Of a DNA stretch of 64,000 bases, positions 46,034 through 57,793 are shown in pieces. The position numbers and the translations under genes are program-made. The DNA is from Phoenix dactylifera (lineage: Eukaryota > Streptophyta > Magnoliopsida > Arecales > Arecaceae). Below the pieces are notes generated by a model that saw only the letters and a program-made list of their open reading frames with translations, was not told the DNA's origin and ran no database searches. Within the stretch, counting starts at the first letter, position 1, and each line of letters starts with the position of its first letter. Where the stretch lies: NCBI RefSeq assembly GCF_009389715.1, contig NW_024067891.1, forward strand, positions 310,001 to 374,000. Direction: 5' to 3'.

Positions 46034-47041
46034 TGTCACGAACGAAGGGATTACAAAGCGAATCCCAACAACGTGCGGCTCGGTCTATCGAAGATAACCG
46101 ATCAGCCTTCCTCGCTTGGGTACCTAGTCTCTATGACTTAGGTCACGCCTAACAACAATAATGCAGCGAAACACAACACCAGAAAATACCACGAAGGAGA
46201 AGAAGAAATGTAGGGGAAGAGAACTTTATTGAATAACCACTCAACTGATTACAATAAGCTCTCTTGGCCTCTCCAGCTCTACCGGATCCCAATCCCTCCC
46301 CTTTGAGGGTCCTCTTATAGAGGAGCAACCTCCAGTTACAAGTCCCTCACGAACTCAACTTCCCATGCACAAGATAAGGATGAATTCTAGATAAGGTAGG
46401 AAAACCCCCATTCCCGCAGGATTCTGCGCAATCAGATAAAACCGCCAAGTTCATGCCTCAAACGGACTCGGATTACCATGAAACTAGATTCGTTGGATTC
46501 AGGACGAAAAATGCTTCCAGATGGCACCTTTTTCACTTTGAACGGACTTCTGTAGAGTTCCCGAAATGCCCCTGAAAGTGAAAATGCGTGGAAACAGCGT
46601 TACAGCCACGTCCTCTAACCATACATGTTTTCAGTTATAAAAACGTGTTAAAACGTGTCCCTTGCCTTCTGGAGACTTATGCCACGTTCCTCCATCAGTG
46701 GCACACATTTCCATGCATCCCAATTTCCCGGATTCAGTCCATGCTTCGAGATAAGCCCACAACGCTGAATCAGTCTCGTTGCAGCAGCTTTTCTCCTAAT
46801 GATGAACCAACATGTATTCTCAACAATACACGCCTTGGAGCACGTCCCACGGCCCCATGCTCTTGGGTATTCCACCTACATCTTGCACACATTTCCCTAG
46901 GTGATCCTAGGGCCCAGATTTGGTCTCCAAGTTGCCCAAATCTCTAGAGAGCACCGTCAGACCTCGAACCCGTCCAGCGACCTGATCTGGTTTATACCTT
47001 GATCCGCGTCCGGTCCAGCCCCGATTCGAGGAGCCGTGACA
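46034..47041 (-). repeat. 3' LTR of gypsy copy 1
   Basis: On the sense strand U3 begins at 47041. A TATA-like CTATAAG lies within 'ggttgctcctctataagagg' (minus, near 46313-46319), and an AATAAA signal follows about 80 bp later (near 46233). A 119-codon frame on the + strand (46588-46947) is antisense to the element and recurs in other copies. Confidence 0.92.
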
Positions 47042-49862
47042 CCCTCCCCCACCTAAGCCGAAGCGCCCCTGACGAGGCTAGGCGGTACTCGTTGATGATG
47101 TCTTCGAACTGCCATAGTTCGTCACCATATTCCCAGCTTGCTTCTGAATCTGATAGTCCTTTCCATCGGACTAAGTATTGCACACGGTTACCCTTTTTCC
47201 TGTCCGCCTTGATTTCAGAAACCTTCTTGGTGTAATGAACTCGTACGGCCACTGGAGCTCGCCCGCTTCGAGCCCGAGAAGGGTCAGTTGTGTCCTCTTT
47301 GAATGGTTTCAACAAGGACACGTGGAACACCGGGTGCACTTTCAGCTTGGAAGGCAGCGACAATCGGTATGCTGTCTCTCCAATTCGATGTGTGATGATG
47401 AAGGGACCTTCATACCTCCTCACAAGTGCTTTGTGGTAGCCCGACTTCAATTTCATGTGATGATAAAGCTTCACCAATACCCGATCACCAACCTGAAATT
47501 CAGCTGCCCGCCGCTTTATGTCAGCCCACTTCTTCATCCGTTTGGTCGCCTTCCACAAGGAGACCTGAACCAAATCTGTATCCTCCTTCAGATCCCTCAC
47601 GAACCTGTAGGCGGTCGGACTACGTCCCATGTAGTCCGCTGCGATACTTCCCGGAGTGTCTGGTTGCAGCCCTGTAATCACCTCGAATGGTGATTTACCT
47701 GTCGACTCCGATCGCTGTAAGTTGTAGCTGAATTGGGCTTGGTCCAAGAGTCGCACCCAATCCCGCTGGTTGGCACTCACATAGTGCCTCAAATACATCT
47801 CCAATAATGCATTGGTTCGCTCTGTTTGGCCATCGGTCTGAGGGTGGAAGGCCGTGGACATCTTCAGCTCCGTTCCGAGTATCCGAAATAACTCCGTCGA
47901 GAACCTTCCCGTGAAGCGAGCATCACGATCAGAAACGATACTCCGCGGTATCCCCCTATATTTCACCACATATGTAAAGAACAACCGCGCCACGTCCTCC
48001 GCATGGCAAGTAGTAGGTGCTGCAATGAAGACTCCGTACTTCGAGAAGCGATCCACCACTACCATGATAGAGCTGTTCCCATCTGCCAGAGGTAGTCCTA
48101 TGATGAAGTCCATGGAGACACTCTCCCACGGACGCTCTGGTATAGGTAATGGCTCCAACAACCCCGCAGGCCGTCGATGTTCAATCTTGTCTTGTTGGCA
48201 TAGTAGACAAGTGCGAACATACTCCTCGATGTCATCCCGCATCTTCGGCCAATAGTAGTTATGTTCTATGAGAGCTTGGGTCCGATGCACCCCGTGGTGT
48301 CCCGCCCACATAGAATCATGGTGTTCTCGCAACACCTCGCGCCTCAGCCCTCCACCTGAAGGCACATAGACACGTCGCCCTCGTGTCAAAATCAGCCCTC
48401 CTTCGGTCCAGAAACGGCGCGCCTTGCCGTCTTTGATGAGTTCACCCATGGAAGTGGCCCATTGATCCTTCTCCATCTCGGTCTTGACCCTCTCCATTAG
48501 GTTACTTGCTGGTCCGGAAAAGGAAGAGACTGCAGCCAGCTGTGCCTTTCTACTCAAAGCATCAGGGACTGAATTTGTTCGGCCCGGCTTGTACTCGATG
48601 TCGAAATCAAATTCAGCCAGAAACTGCTGCCATCTCGCCTGCTTGGGGGTGAGTTTTGGTTGGGTCTGAAAGTAGCTTGTGGCCACGTTATCCGTGCGCA
48701 CCACAAACTTAGATCCGAGGAGGTAATGACGCCAGGTTCGAAGACAGTGCACAATTGCAGTCATTTCCTTTTCATGAACCGTATACCTGCGCTCGGTGTC
48801 GTTCAACTTCCGACTCTCGTAGGCCACTGGGTGCCCTTCCTGCATGAGCACCCCTCCAATGGCAAAATCTGATGTGTCGGTGTGGACTTCAAAAGAAATA
48901 GAAAAGTCCGGTAGCACGAGGACCGGCTCCGCCGTGACCGCCTGTTTGAGACGATCAAACGCCTCCTGACATTGGTTTGACCACCGCCATGGTCGATCCT
49001 TCTTTAACAAATCCGTCAGTGGGGCGCATAACTTCGAATATCCGGTGATGAACCTCCTATAGTAATTTGCCAAGCCAAGAAAAGAGCGTAAGTGTGTAAC
49101 ACGTGTAGGTACCTCCCACTCGGCTATGGCTGAAATTTTTGAGGGATCCATCATGAGCCTTCCATCCCCAATGATGTGCCCGAGGAACGGCACCCTCTGC
49201 TGTGCAAACACACACTTCTCCTTCTTCACAAAGAGTTGGTGCTGCCGTAGGGTAGAGAAGACTTGCCTCAGGTGTGCCACATGCTCATCCAATGTCCGGC
49301 TGTATACAACAATGTCATCCAAGTATACTACCACGAATTTATCGATGAAGTCGTGGAGTACACGCTGCATCAAAGCACAGAAAGTTGCTGGTGCGTTGGT
49401 GAGGCCGAAAGGCATGACAAGGTACTCGAAGCTCCCGTACCTTGTCACACATGCAGTCTTCTCAATGTCCTCCTCCGCCACGCGAACCTGATAGTACCCG
49501 CTGCGAAGATCCAACTTGGAAATCCATCGTGCCTTGCCAAGTTGATCGAATAAATCATCAATCCGAGGAATGGGGTACTTGTTCTTCACCGTGAGCTTGT
49601 TGAGGGCCCTGTAGTCGATGCAGAGTCTCAACGAACCATCGTGCTTCTTTTGAAAAAGTACCGGTGCTCCATACGGACTCTTCGAAGGTCGAATGAACCC
49701 GCTGTCCACCAACTCCGTTAGCTGCCTCCTCAGCTCCTGGAGTTCAGGTGGGGCCATCCTATATGGTGCTTGAGCTGGTGGACGTGCTCCATGCACCAAA
49801 TCAATCCGATGATCAATTTCTCTTTCTGGCGGCAATTGCTTGGGTAACTCGGGGGGCATCAC
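46992..49862 (-). CDS. Chromovirus Pol (reverse transcriptase, RNase H, integrase, chromodomain), copy 1
   Basis: 956 codons are open. The order is that of Ty3/gypsy. Reverse transcriptase has [20 protein letters not shown] and YLDDIVVYS (about residues 180-190). RNase H follows, with [13 protein letters not shown] and DNVATSYF. The integrase zinc finger has H-x3-H and C-LLCQQ, and the core has [17 protein letters not shown] and [12 protein letters not shown]. The C-terminal chromodomain reads [19 protein letters not shown] (about residues 870-910). The chromodomain places the element among chromoviruses, which steer integration to modified chromatin. The frame runs past the polypurine tract into the first 50 bp of the LTR because of a small indel; copy 2 stops before the LTR. 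The Met chosen is the first in frame; the natural product is a Gag-Pol fusion. Confidence 0.94.
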   Translation of the reverse strand: MMPPELPKQLPPEREIDHRIDLVHGARPPAQAPYRMAPPELQELRRQLTELVDSGFIRPSKSPYGAPVLFQKKHDGSLRLCIDYRALNKLTVKNKYPIPRIDDLFDQLGKARWISKLDLRSGYYQVRVAEEDIEKTACVTRYGSFEYLVMPFGLTNAPATFCALMQRVLHDFIDKFVVVYLDDIVVYSRTLDEHVAHLRQVFSTLRQHQLFVKKEKCVFAQQRVPFLGHIIGDGRLMMDPSKISAIAEWEVPTRVTHLRSFLGLANYYRRFITGYSKLCAPLTDLLKKDRPWRWSNQCQEAFDRLKQAVTAEPVLVLPDFSISFEVHTDTSDFAIGGVLMQEGHPVAYESRKLNDTERRYTVHEKEMTAIVHCLRTWRHYLLGSKFVVRTDNVATSYFQTQPKLTPKQARWQQFLAEFDFDIEYKPGRTNSVPDALSRKAQLAAVSSFSGPASNLMERVKTEMEKDQWATSMGELIKDGKARRFWTEGGLILTRGRRVYVPSGGGLRREVLREHHDSMWAGHHGVHRTQALIEHNYYWPKMRDDIEEYVRTCLLCQQDKIEHRRPAGLLEPLPIPERPWESVSMDFIIGLPLADGNSSIMVVVDRFSKYGVFIAAPTTCHAEDVARLFFTYVVKYRGIPRSIVSDRDARFTGRFSTELFRILGTELKMSTAFHPQTDGQTERTNALLEMYLRHYVSANQRDWVRLLDQAQFSYNLQRSESTGKSPFEVITGLQPDTPGSIAADYMGRSPTAYRFVRDLKEDTDLVQVSLWKATKRMKKWADIKRRAAEFQVGDRVLVKLYHHMKLKSGYHKALVRRYEGPFIITHRIGETAYRLSLPSKLKVHPVFHVSLLKPFKEDTTDPSRARSGRAPVAVRVHYTKKVSEIKADRKKGNRVQYLVRWKGLSDSEASWEYGDELWQFEDIINEYRLASSGALRLRWGRVSRLLESGLDRTRIKV

Positions 49863-49966
49863 ATCCCCGAATTCAGTGAGAACACCCTCGATGGGCGCTG
49901 GAATCTCCTCTCCTTCCAGTAGTTCTTCCTCCTGAAGGGACGCAATATATGTTGGAAGTCCCCTTC

Positions 49967-50656
49967 TCAGCCCTTAGCAAGTTGCATCGCCGATAGGACT
50001 CGCTGCGGAGTCCCTTTAACTCGCTTCCCTGGAACTACGCAAGCTCCACTCGGATTCAGGACCACCACCACATCTGAATCCGGCTTTATCATGGCTTGTA
50101 GCTGGGTAAGCAAAGACATGCCGATGACCACCTCGTAGTCGTCGATCGGGGTGACCACCGCTGTCACCCGCCCGGTCCATGCGCCGAATTGGATCTCAAC
50201 ATCCTTCGACGTTCCGCTGGTAGCCACTTCTGCGGAATTGACCGCCTTGAATGTGTGTTCATCATGTTCAATCTTCAGATTTAACCTCTTTGCCGTAGCT
50301 AGATCCACGAAGAAGTCAGTGGCACCCGTATCAATGAGTGCCTGGAAGATGTGACCACCAATGCAGATAGGTGCATAGAGCAGACCTCGTGGCCCCTTGG
50401 CCTTCAGGGCATTGAGACTGAGTGAGCCCATCCTTTGGTCGGTCTCTTGCTTCTCCTCCACAGCCATAGATGCTATCTTGCCCCTCAATGGACAGTCCTT
50501 CACCTTGTGCGGTCCATTGCAAATATAGCATGAGATGGTGCTCGTACCTTGCGCCACCCCTTTGCCCTTCGCTTGGAAAGCCCCTCCACTCGAGGAGCTC
50601 GGATTCGAGCCCTTTGTACCTCCTTTGTGACCCGATTTCGCTCCCCCACCTTTGCC
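49967..50656 (-). CDS. Gag zinc knuckle and protease of copy 1, between two lesions
   Basis: This open segment follows the TAG at 50657 in the same frame. It carries the zinc knuckle [13 protein letters not shown] (C-x2-C-x4-H-x4-C) and the protease core [13 protein letters not shown], then [11 protein letters not shown]. It ends at a TGA created by loss of one G in 'aagggg' (near 49976); copy 2 keeps the four G and reads on as LAKGLRRGLP. With that base the frame would continue into pol. Confidence 0.85.
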   Translation of the reverse strand, partial: GKGGGAKSGHKGGTKGSNPSSSSGGAFQAKGKGVAQGTSTISCYICNGPHKVKDCPLRGKIASMAVEEKQETDQRMGSLSLNALKAKGPRGLLYAPICIGGHIFQALIDTGATDFFVDLATAKRLNLKIEHDEHTFKAVNSAEVATSGTSKDVEIQFGAWTGRVTAVVTPIDDYEVVIGMSLLTQLQAMIKPDSDVVVVLNPSGACVVPGKRVKGTPQRVLSAMQLAKG

Positions 50657-51658
50657 CTATTTCGATGCTTGGGCTTTGGGAGCTGTGGGTTGAGTCTTGA
50701 ACTCGATGAGAGCCTCCGCTTGAGCTATCGCCTCGTTCAAACTCTGGACTCCTCTTCGCTGCAATTCCATCTTTGCCCACGGTTTGAGCCCGTCAAGAAA
50801 AGTGAAGAGAGAGTCCTCGTTGCTGAGGTCTGGTACCTCCAACAACAATTCGCTGAACTCTCGCACATACTCACGCACATCGCCCTTTTGCGTGAGCTGC
50901 CGTAGTCGTGCTCGAGCATCATCCTTAGCGAACGCGGGGAAGAATTGCTTTTGAAGTTCAGTTTGGAACTGTACCCAAGTGGTGATTGGAACAGCCCCTA
51001 GCTTCACATCGTCGGCCCGACGTCGCCACCAAAGCATCGCCACATCCCTCAAGAACATGGCCGCCGTGCTCACCTTCATGGCTTCCTCCCTCACGCCGGT
51101 AACCTGCAAGTATTGCTCCACGGCGAAAAGAAAGTTATCCACCTCCTTCGCGGACCGTCGTCCGCAGAACTCTTGTGGCTTGGGAACATCAAGCTTGTGC
51201 AGGGGGCGCGTAGCCTCTCTTGCGACCTCCATTGTCAATGGAGAAGAGGATACGCATGTGGTGGTACTCTCCTTTAAAAGGCCAACCACCTGATTTTGGA
51301 GAGCCTTCACCATGATCTCTAACTCCTCGTTACGCCGCAGCACTTCCTTATAGCGCCGCTCCATATCGAAGGAAATCTGGTTCAGCTGAGCAGCGATCTC
51401 ACCTCGGAGGGTTGCGTCCCTACCCTCAAGGTCCTCCATCCGTCCTTCAACCTCAGCTATTTGGGCCTCGCACCTCCGTAATCGATTGTCGGCGGAGATA
51501 ACCGGAGATGCAATACGTAACCCATACAGAGATTCATCAACTGGATGCGCTCCACCCATCGCCGTGCCTCCTCCTGAGGCTGGATTGGGATCCATGGTCG
51601 AGGATGATGCGTCCGCCATTCCCACCATGGAAGTTACCGTAGAGGTCGTCTCCTTCAT
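50657..51658 (-). CDS. Chromovirus Gag, copy 1, stopped by TAG
   Basis: Start MKETTSTV at 51658, shortly after the primer site. A coiled-coil-like region follows (RRCEAQIAEVEGRMEDLE, MERRYKEVLRRNEELE), then the capsid-like core (VDNFLFAVEQYLQVTG, WVQFQTELQKQFFP, RLRQLTQKGDVREYVREF). TAG at 50657-50659 replaces CAG of copy 2 (KQGKGGG), a C-to-T change. Downstream the same frame continues to the zinc knuckle. Confidence 0.88.
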   Translation of the reverse strand: MKETTSTVTSMVGMADASSSTMDPNPASGGGTAMGGAHPVDESLYGLRIASPVISADNRLRRCEAQIAEVEGRMEDLEGRDATLRGEIAAQLNQISFDMERRYKEVLRRNEELEIMVKALQNQVVGLLKESTTTCVSSSPLTMEVAREATRPLHKLDVPKPQEFCGRRSAKEVDNFLFAVEQYLQVTGVREEAMKVSTAAMFLRDVAMLWWRRRADDVKLGAVPITTWVQFQTELQKQFFPAFAKDDARARLRQLTQKGDVREYVREFSELLLEVPDLSNEDSLFTFLDGLKPWAKMELQRRGVQSLNEAIAQAEALIEFKTQPTAPKAQASK

Positions 51659-51668
51659 TTCTGGTATG

Positions 51669-51680
51669 GCTCTGATGCCA
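51669..51680 (-). other. Primer binding site of gypsy copy 1
   Basis: Minus-strand TGGCATCAGAGC begins 2 nt inside the 5' LTR. It differs by one base from the initiator Met-tRNA type site. Copy 4 has TGGTATCAAAGC at 63562. Confidence 0.8.
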
Positions 51681-51682
51681 AG

Positions 51683-52692
51683 TGTCACGAACGAAGGGAT
51701 TACAAAGCGAATCCCAACAACGTGCGGCTTGGTCTATCGAAGATAACCGATCAGCCTTCCTGGCGTGGGTACCTAGTCTCTATGACTTAGGTCACGCCTA
51801 ACAACAATAATGCAGCGAAACACAACACCAGAAAATACCACGAAGGAGAAGAAGAAATGTAGGGGAAGAGAACTTTATTGAATAACCACTCAACTGATTA
51901 CAATAGGCTCTCTTGGCCTCTCCAGCTCTACTGGATCCCAATCCCTCCCCTTTGAGGGTCCTCTTATAGAGGAGCAACCTCCAGTTACAAGTCCCTCACG
52001 AACTCAACTTCCCATGCACAAGATAAGGATGAATTCTAGATAAGGTAGGAAAACCCCCATTCCTGCAGGATTCTGCGCAATCAGATAAAACCGCCAAGTT
52101 CATGCCTCAAACGAACTCGGATTACCATGAAACTAGATTCGTTGGATTCAGGACGAAAAAATGCTTCCAGATGGCACCTTTTCCACTTTGAACGGACTTC
52201 TGTAGAGTTCCCGAAATGCCTCCTCAAAGTGAAAACGCGTGGAAACAGCGTTACAGCCACGTCCTCTAACCATACACGTTTTCAGTTATAAAAACGTGTT
52301 AAAACGTGTCCCTTGCCTTCTGGAGACTTATGCCACGTTCCTCCATCAGTGGCACACATTTCCATGCATCCCAATTTTCCGGATTCAGTCCATGCTTCGA
52401 GATAAGCCCACAACGCTGAATCAGTCTCGTTGCAGCAGCTTTTCTCCTAATGATGAACCAACATGTATTCTCAACAATACACGCCTTGGAGCACGTCCCA
52501 CGGCCCCATGCTCTTGGGTATTCCACCTACATCTTGCACACGTTTCCCTAGGTGATCCTAGGGCCCAGATTTGGTCTCCAAGTTGCCCAAATCTCTAGAG
52601 AGCACCGTCAGACCTCGAACCCGTCCAGCGACCTGATCTGGTTTATACCTTGATCCGCGTCCGGTCCAGCCCCGATTCGAGGAGCCGTGACA
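51683..52692 (-). repeat. 5' LTR of gypsy copy 1
   Basis: It is 1010 bp long and very similar to the left LTR, with scattered substitutions (for example near 51730 and 51762). It has the same TATA-like box and poly(A) signal. Confidence 0.92.
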
Positions 52693-53332
52693 TAAGATAG
52701 GAAAACCCCGATTCCCGCAGGATTCTGCGCAATCAGATAAAACAGCCAAGTTCATGCCCCAAACGAACTCGGATTACCATGAAACTAGATTTGTTGGATT
52801 TGGGATGAAAAACCCTTCCAGATGGCACCTTTCCTACTTTGAACGGACTTCTGTGGAGTTTCCGAAATGCCCCTCAAAGTGAAAGCACGTGGATACAACG
52901 TTACAGCCATGTCTTCTAACCATACAGGTTTTCAGTTATAAAAACGTGTCCCTTGCCTTCTGGAGACTTATGCCACGTTCCTCCATCACTGGCACACATT
53001 TTCATGCATCCCAATTTCCGAATTCATTCCATGCTTCGAGATAAGCCCACAACGCTGAATCAGTCTCGTTGTAGCAGCTTTCCTCCTAATGATGAACCAA
53101 CATGTATTCTCAACAATACACGCCTTGGAGCACGTGCCCATGGCCCCATGCTCTTGGGTATTCCTCCTACATCTTGCACACGTTTCCCTAGGTGATCCTA
53201 GGGCCCACATTTGGTCTCCAAGTTGCCCAAATCTCTAGAGAGCACCGTCAGACCTCGAACCCGTCCAGCGACCTGATCTGGTTTATACCTTGATCCGCAT
53301 CCGGTCCAGCCCCGATTCGAGGAGCCGTGACA
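52693..53332 (-). repeat. Left LTR of gypsy copy 2, second piece
   Basis: It continues from 46033 after the copy 1 insertion and ends CGTGACA before the polypurine tract at 53333-53345. It is more diverged from copy 1 LTRs than those are from each other, as expected for an older insertion. It also lacks about 14 bp near 52945 ('ttaaaacgtg'). Confidence 0.88.
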
Positions 53333-53343
53333 CCCTCCCCCAC

Positions 53344-56127
53344 CTAAGCCAAAGTCGCCCCTGAGGAGGCTAGGCGGTACTCGTTGATGATGTCCTCGAA
53401 CTGCCATAGTTCGTCACCATATTCCCAGCTTGCTTCTGAATCTGATAGTCCTTTCCATCGGACTAAGTATTGCACACGGTTACCCTTTTTCCTGTCCGCC
53501 TTGATTTCAGAAACCTTCTTGGTGTAATGAACTCGTACGGCCACTGGAGCTCGCCCGCTTCGAGCCCGAGAAGGGTCAGTTGTGTCCTCTCTGAATGGTT
53601 TCAACAAGGACACGTGGAACACCGGGTGCACTTTCAGCTTGGAAGGCAGCGACAATCGGTATGCTATCTCTCCAATTCAATGTGTGATGATGAAGGGACC
53701 TTCATACCTCCTCACAAGTGCTTTGTGGTAGCCCGACTTCAATTTCATGTGATGGTAAAGCTTCACCAATACCCGATCACCGACATGAAATTCAGCTGCC
53801 CGCCGCTTTATGTCAGCCCACTTCTTCATCCGTTTGGTCGCCTTCCACAAGGAGACCTGAACCAAATCTGTATCCTCCTTCAGATCCCTCACGAACCTAT
53901 AGGCGGTCGGACTACGTCCCATGTAGTCCGCTGCGATACTTCCCGAAGTATCTGGTTGCAGCCCTGTAATCACCTCGAATGGTGATTTACCTGTCGACTC
54001 CGATCGCTGTAAGTTGTAGCTGAATTGGGCTTGGTCCAAGAGTCGCACCCAATCCCGCTGGTTGGCACTCACATAGTGCCCCAAATACATCTCCAATAAT
54101 GCATTGGTTCGCTCAGTTTGGCCGTCGGTCTGAGGATGGAAGGCCGTGGACATCTTCAGCTCCATTCCGAGTATCCTAAATAACTCCGTCCAGAACCTTC
54201 CCGTGAAGCGAGCATCGCGATCAGAAACGATACTCCACGGTATCCCCCAATATTTTACCACATATGTGAAGAACAACCGCGCCACGTCCTCCGCATGGCA
54301 AGTAGTAGGTGCTGCAATGAAGACTCCGTACTTCGAGAAGCGATCCACCACTACCATGATAGAGCTGTTCCCATCTGCCAGAGGTAGTCCTATGATGAAG
54401 TCCATGGAGACACTCTCCCACGGACGCTCTGGTATAGGTAATGGCTCCAACAACCCCGCAGGCCGTCGATGTTCAATCTTGTCTTGTTGGCATAGTAGAC
54501 AAGTGCGAACATACTCCTCGATGTCATCCCGCATCTTCGGCCAATAGTAGTTATGTTCTATGAGAGCTTGGGTCCGATGCACCCCGTGGTGTCCCGCCCA
54601 CATAGAATCATGGTGTTCTCGCAACACCTCGCGCCTCAGCCCTCCACCTGAAGGCACATAGACACGTCGCCCTCGTGTCAAAATCAGCCCTCCTTCGGTC
54701 CAGAAACGGCGCGCCTTGCCGTCTTTGATGAGTTCACCCATGGAAGTGGCCCATTGATCCTTCTCCATCTCGGTCTTGACCCTCTCCATTAGGTTACTTG
54801 CTGGTCCGGAAAAGGAAGAGACTGCAGCCAGCTGTGCCTTTCTACTCAAAGCATCAGGGACTGAATTTGTTCGGCCCGGCTTGTACTCGATGTCGAAATC
54901 AAATTCAGCCAGAAACTGCTGCCATCTCGCCTGCTTGGGGGTGAGTTTTGGTTGGGTCTGAAAGTAGCTTGTGGCCACGTTATCCGTGCGCACCACAAAC
55001 TTAGATCCGAGGAGGTAATGACGCCAGGTTCGAAGACAGTGCACAATTGCAGTCATTTCCTTTTCATGAACCGTATACCTGCGCTCGGTGTCGTTCAACT
55101 TCCGACTCTCGTAGGCCACTGGGTGCCCTTCCTGCATGAGCACCCCTCCAATGGCAAAATCTGATGTGTCGGTGTGGACTTCAAAAGAAATAGAAAAGTC
55201 CGGTAGCACGAGGACCGGCTCCGCCGTGACCGCCTGTTTGAGACGATCAAACGCCTCCTGACATTGGTTTGACCACCGCCATGGTCGATCCTTCTTTAAC
55301 AAATCCGTCAGTGGGGCGCATAACTTCGAATATCCGGTGATGAACCTCCTATAGTAATTTGCCAAGCCAAGAAAAGAGCGTAAGTGTGTAACACGTGTAG
55401 GTACCTCCCACTCGGCTATGGCTGAAATTTTTGAGGGATCCATCATGAGCCTTCCATCCCCAATGATGTGCCCGAGGAACGGCACCCTCTGCTGTGCAAA
55501 CACACACTTCTCCTTCTTCACAAAGAGTTGGTGCTGCCGTAGGGTAGAGAAGACTTGCCTCAGGTGTGCCACATGCTCATCCAATGTCCGGCTGTATACA
55601 ACAATGTCATCCAAGTATACTACCACGAATTTATCGATGAAGTCGTGGAGTACACGCTGCATCAAAGCACAGAAAGTTGCTGGTGCGTTGGTGAGGCCGA
55701 AAGGCATGACAAGGTACTCGAAGCTCCCGTACCTTGTCACACATGCAGTCTTCTCAATGTCCTCCTCCGCCACGCGAACCTGATAGTACCCGCTGCGAAG
55801 ATCCAACTTGGAAATCCATCGTGCCTTGCCAAGTTGATCGAATAAATCATCAATCCGAGGAATGGGGTACTTGTTCTTCACCGTGAGCTTGTTGAGGGCC
55901 CTGTAGTCGATGCAGAGTCTCAACGAACCATCGTGCTTCTTTTGAAAAAGTACCGGTGCTCCATACGGACTCTTCGAAGGTCGAATGAACCCGCTGTCCA
56001 CCAACTCCCTTAGCTGCCTCCTCAGCTCCTGGAGTTCAGGTGGGGCCATCCTATATGGTGCTTGAGCTGGTGGACGTGCTCCATGCACCAAATCAATCCG
56101 ATGATCGATTTCTCTTTTTGGCAGCAA
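53344..56127 (-). pseudogene. Chromovirus Pol, copy 2, with a CGA-to-TGA stop
   Basis: This is nearly identical to copy 1 Pol from reverse transcriptase through integrase. TGA at 53675-53677 replaces the Arg codon of THRIGE, a CpG-type change. It cuts off the C-terminal chromodomain, which remains readable from 53655 down to 53344 and ends GATLA before the LTR. At the upstream end an extra G in 'cggggggg' (near 56143-56149) breaks the link with the protease frame. Confidence 0.9.
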
Positions 56128-56901
56128 TTGCTTGGGTAACTCGGGGGGGCATCACATCACCAAATTCAGTAAGAACACCTTCGATGGGCGGTGGAATCTC
56201 CTCTCCTTCCAGTAGTTCTTCCTCTTGAAGGGACGCAATATATGTCGGAAGTCCCCTTCTCAGCCCCTTAGCAAGTTGTATCGCCGATAGGACTCGCTGC
56301 GGAGTCCCTTTAACTCGCTTCCCTGGAACTATGCAAGCTCCACTCGGATTCAAGACCACCACCACATCTGAATCCGGCTTTATCATGGCTTGTAGCTGGG
56401 TAAGCAAAGACATGCGATGACCACCTCGTAGTCATCGATCGGGGCAACCACCGCTGTCACCTGTCCAGTCCATGCGCCGAATTGGATCTCAACATCCTTC
56501 GACGTTCCGCTGGTAGCCACTTCTGCGGAGTTGACTGCCTTGAACGTGTGTTCATCATGTTCAATCTTCAGATTTAACCTCTTTGCCGTAGCTAGTTCCA
56601 CAAAGAAGTCAGTGGCACCCGTATCAATGAGTGCCTGGAAGATGTGACCTGATTTCTCTCCCCCACCTTTGCCCTGTTTCGATGCTTGGGCTTTGAGAGC
56701 TGTGGGTTGAGTCTTAAACTCGATGAGAGCCTCCGCTTGAGCTATCGCCTCGTTCAAACTTTGGACTCCTCTTCGCTGCAATTCCATCTTGGCCCACGGT
56801 TTGAGCCCGTCAAGAAAAGTGAAGAGAGAGTCCTCGTTGCTGAGGTCTGGTACCTCCAACAACAATTCGCTGAACTCTCGCACATACTCACGCACATCGC
56901 C
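56128..56901 (-). pseudogene. Chromovirus Gag-protease, copy 2, internally deleted
   Basis: The Gag core is present from MREYVREFSEL at 56895. About 280 bp with the zinc knuckle is missing at 56648, relative to copy 1. One base is lost near 56412 (gacatgcgatg against gacatgccgatg), so the protease runs out of frame at VIACLCL. The N-terminal half of Gag and the primer site were lost at the junction with the right LTR (56901), where the two sides share 'gcc'. Confidence 0.88.
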
Positions 56902-57793
56902 CTAACAATAATAATGCAGCAAAACACAACATCAGAAAATACCACGAAGGAGAAGGAGAAATATAGGGGAAGAGAACTTTATTGAATAACCACTCAACTA
57001 ATTACAATAAGCTCCCCTGGCCTCTCCCGCTCTACCGGATACCAATCCCTCCCCTTTGAGGGTCCTCTTATAGAGGAGCAATCTCCAATTACAAGTCCCT
57101 CACGAACTCAACTTTCCATGCACAAGATAAGGATGAATTCTAGATAAGATAAGAAAACCCCGATTCCCGTAGGATTCTGCGCAATCAGATAAAACAGCCA
57201 TGTTCGTGCCCCAAACAAACTCGGATTACCATGAAACTAGATTCGTTGGATTTGGGACGAAAAACCATTCCAGATGGCACCTTCCCACTTTGAACGGACT
57301 TCGTAGAGTTCCCAAAATGCCCCTCAAAGTGAAAGTGCGTGGAAACAGCGTTACAGCCACGTCTTCTAACCATACACGTTTTCAGTTATAAAAACATGTT
57401 AAAACGTGTCCCTTGCCTTCTGGAGACTTATGCCATGTTCCTCCATCAGTGGCACACATTTCCATGCATCCCAATTTTTCGAATTCAGTCCATGCTTCGA
57501 GATAAGCCCACAATGCTGAATCAGTCTCGTTGCAGCAGCTTTCCTCCTAATGATGAACCAGCATGTATTCTCAACAATACACGCCTTGGAGCACGTGCCC
57601 ATGGCCCCATGCTCTTGGGTATTCCTCCTACATCTTGCACACGTTTCCCTAGGTGATCCTAGGGCCCAGATTTGGTCTCCAAGTTGCCCAAATCTCTAGA
57701 GAGCACCGTCAGACCTCGAACCCATCCAGCGACCTGATCTGGTTTATACCTTGATCCGCATCCGGTCCAGCCCCGATTCGAGGAGCCGTGACA
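56902..57793 (-). repeat. Right LTR of gypsy copy 2, 5'-truncated
   Basis: It starts at 'ctaacaataataatgcagc', which is about 117 bp into the full LTR, and ends CGTGACA at 57793. Confidence 0.88.

Larger units (their letters stand above)
46034..52692 (-). mobile_element. Chromovirus-type Ty3/gypsy copy 1, nearly intact
   Basis: Its LTRs at 46034-47041 (1008 bp) and 51683-52692 (1010 bp) begin TGTCACG and end CGTGACA. The flanks share TAAG (46030-46033 and 52693-52696), or ATAAG if one LTR base is counted. The primer site TGGCATCAGAGC (minus, 51669-51680) and a polypurine tract AGGTGGGGGAGGG (minus, 47042-47054) flank one long gag-pol region. Two lesions separate the frames: a TAG in gag and a 1-bp loss before pol. 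It lies inside the left LTR of copy 2, which belongs to the same family. Confidence 0.93.
45672..57793 (-). mobile_element. Chromovirus-type Ty3/gypsy copy 2, host of copy 1
   Basis: Its left LTR is in two pieces (45672-46033 and 52693-53332), separated by copy 1. The interior is 53333-56901. The right LTR (56902-57793) lacks its first 117 bp or so together with the primer site and the start of gag. The expected 5-bp target duplication is not seen: the left flank is cctgg and the right flank is tcggg. Pol and gag are broken (see entries). It is older than copy 1 because copy 1 sits inside its LTR. Confidence 0.88.

Noticed and set aside
47178..47693. 171-codon + strand frame inside the chromovirus pol region (and its copy at 53470)
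   Set aside because: This is the antisense shadow of the Pol C-terminal coding sequence; its openness follows from codon composition.
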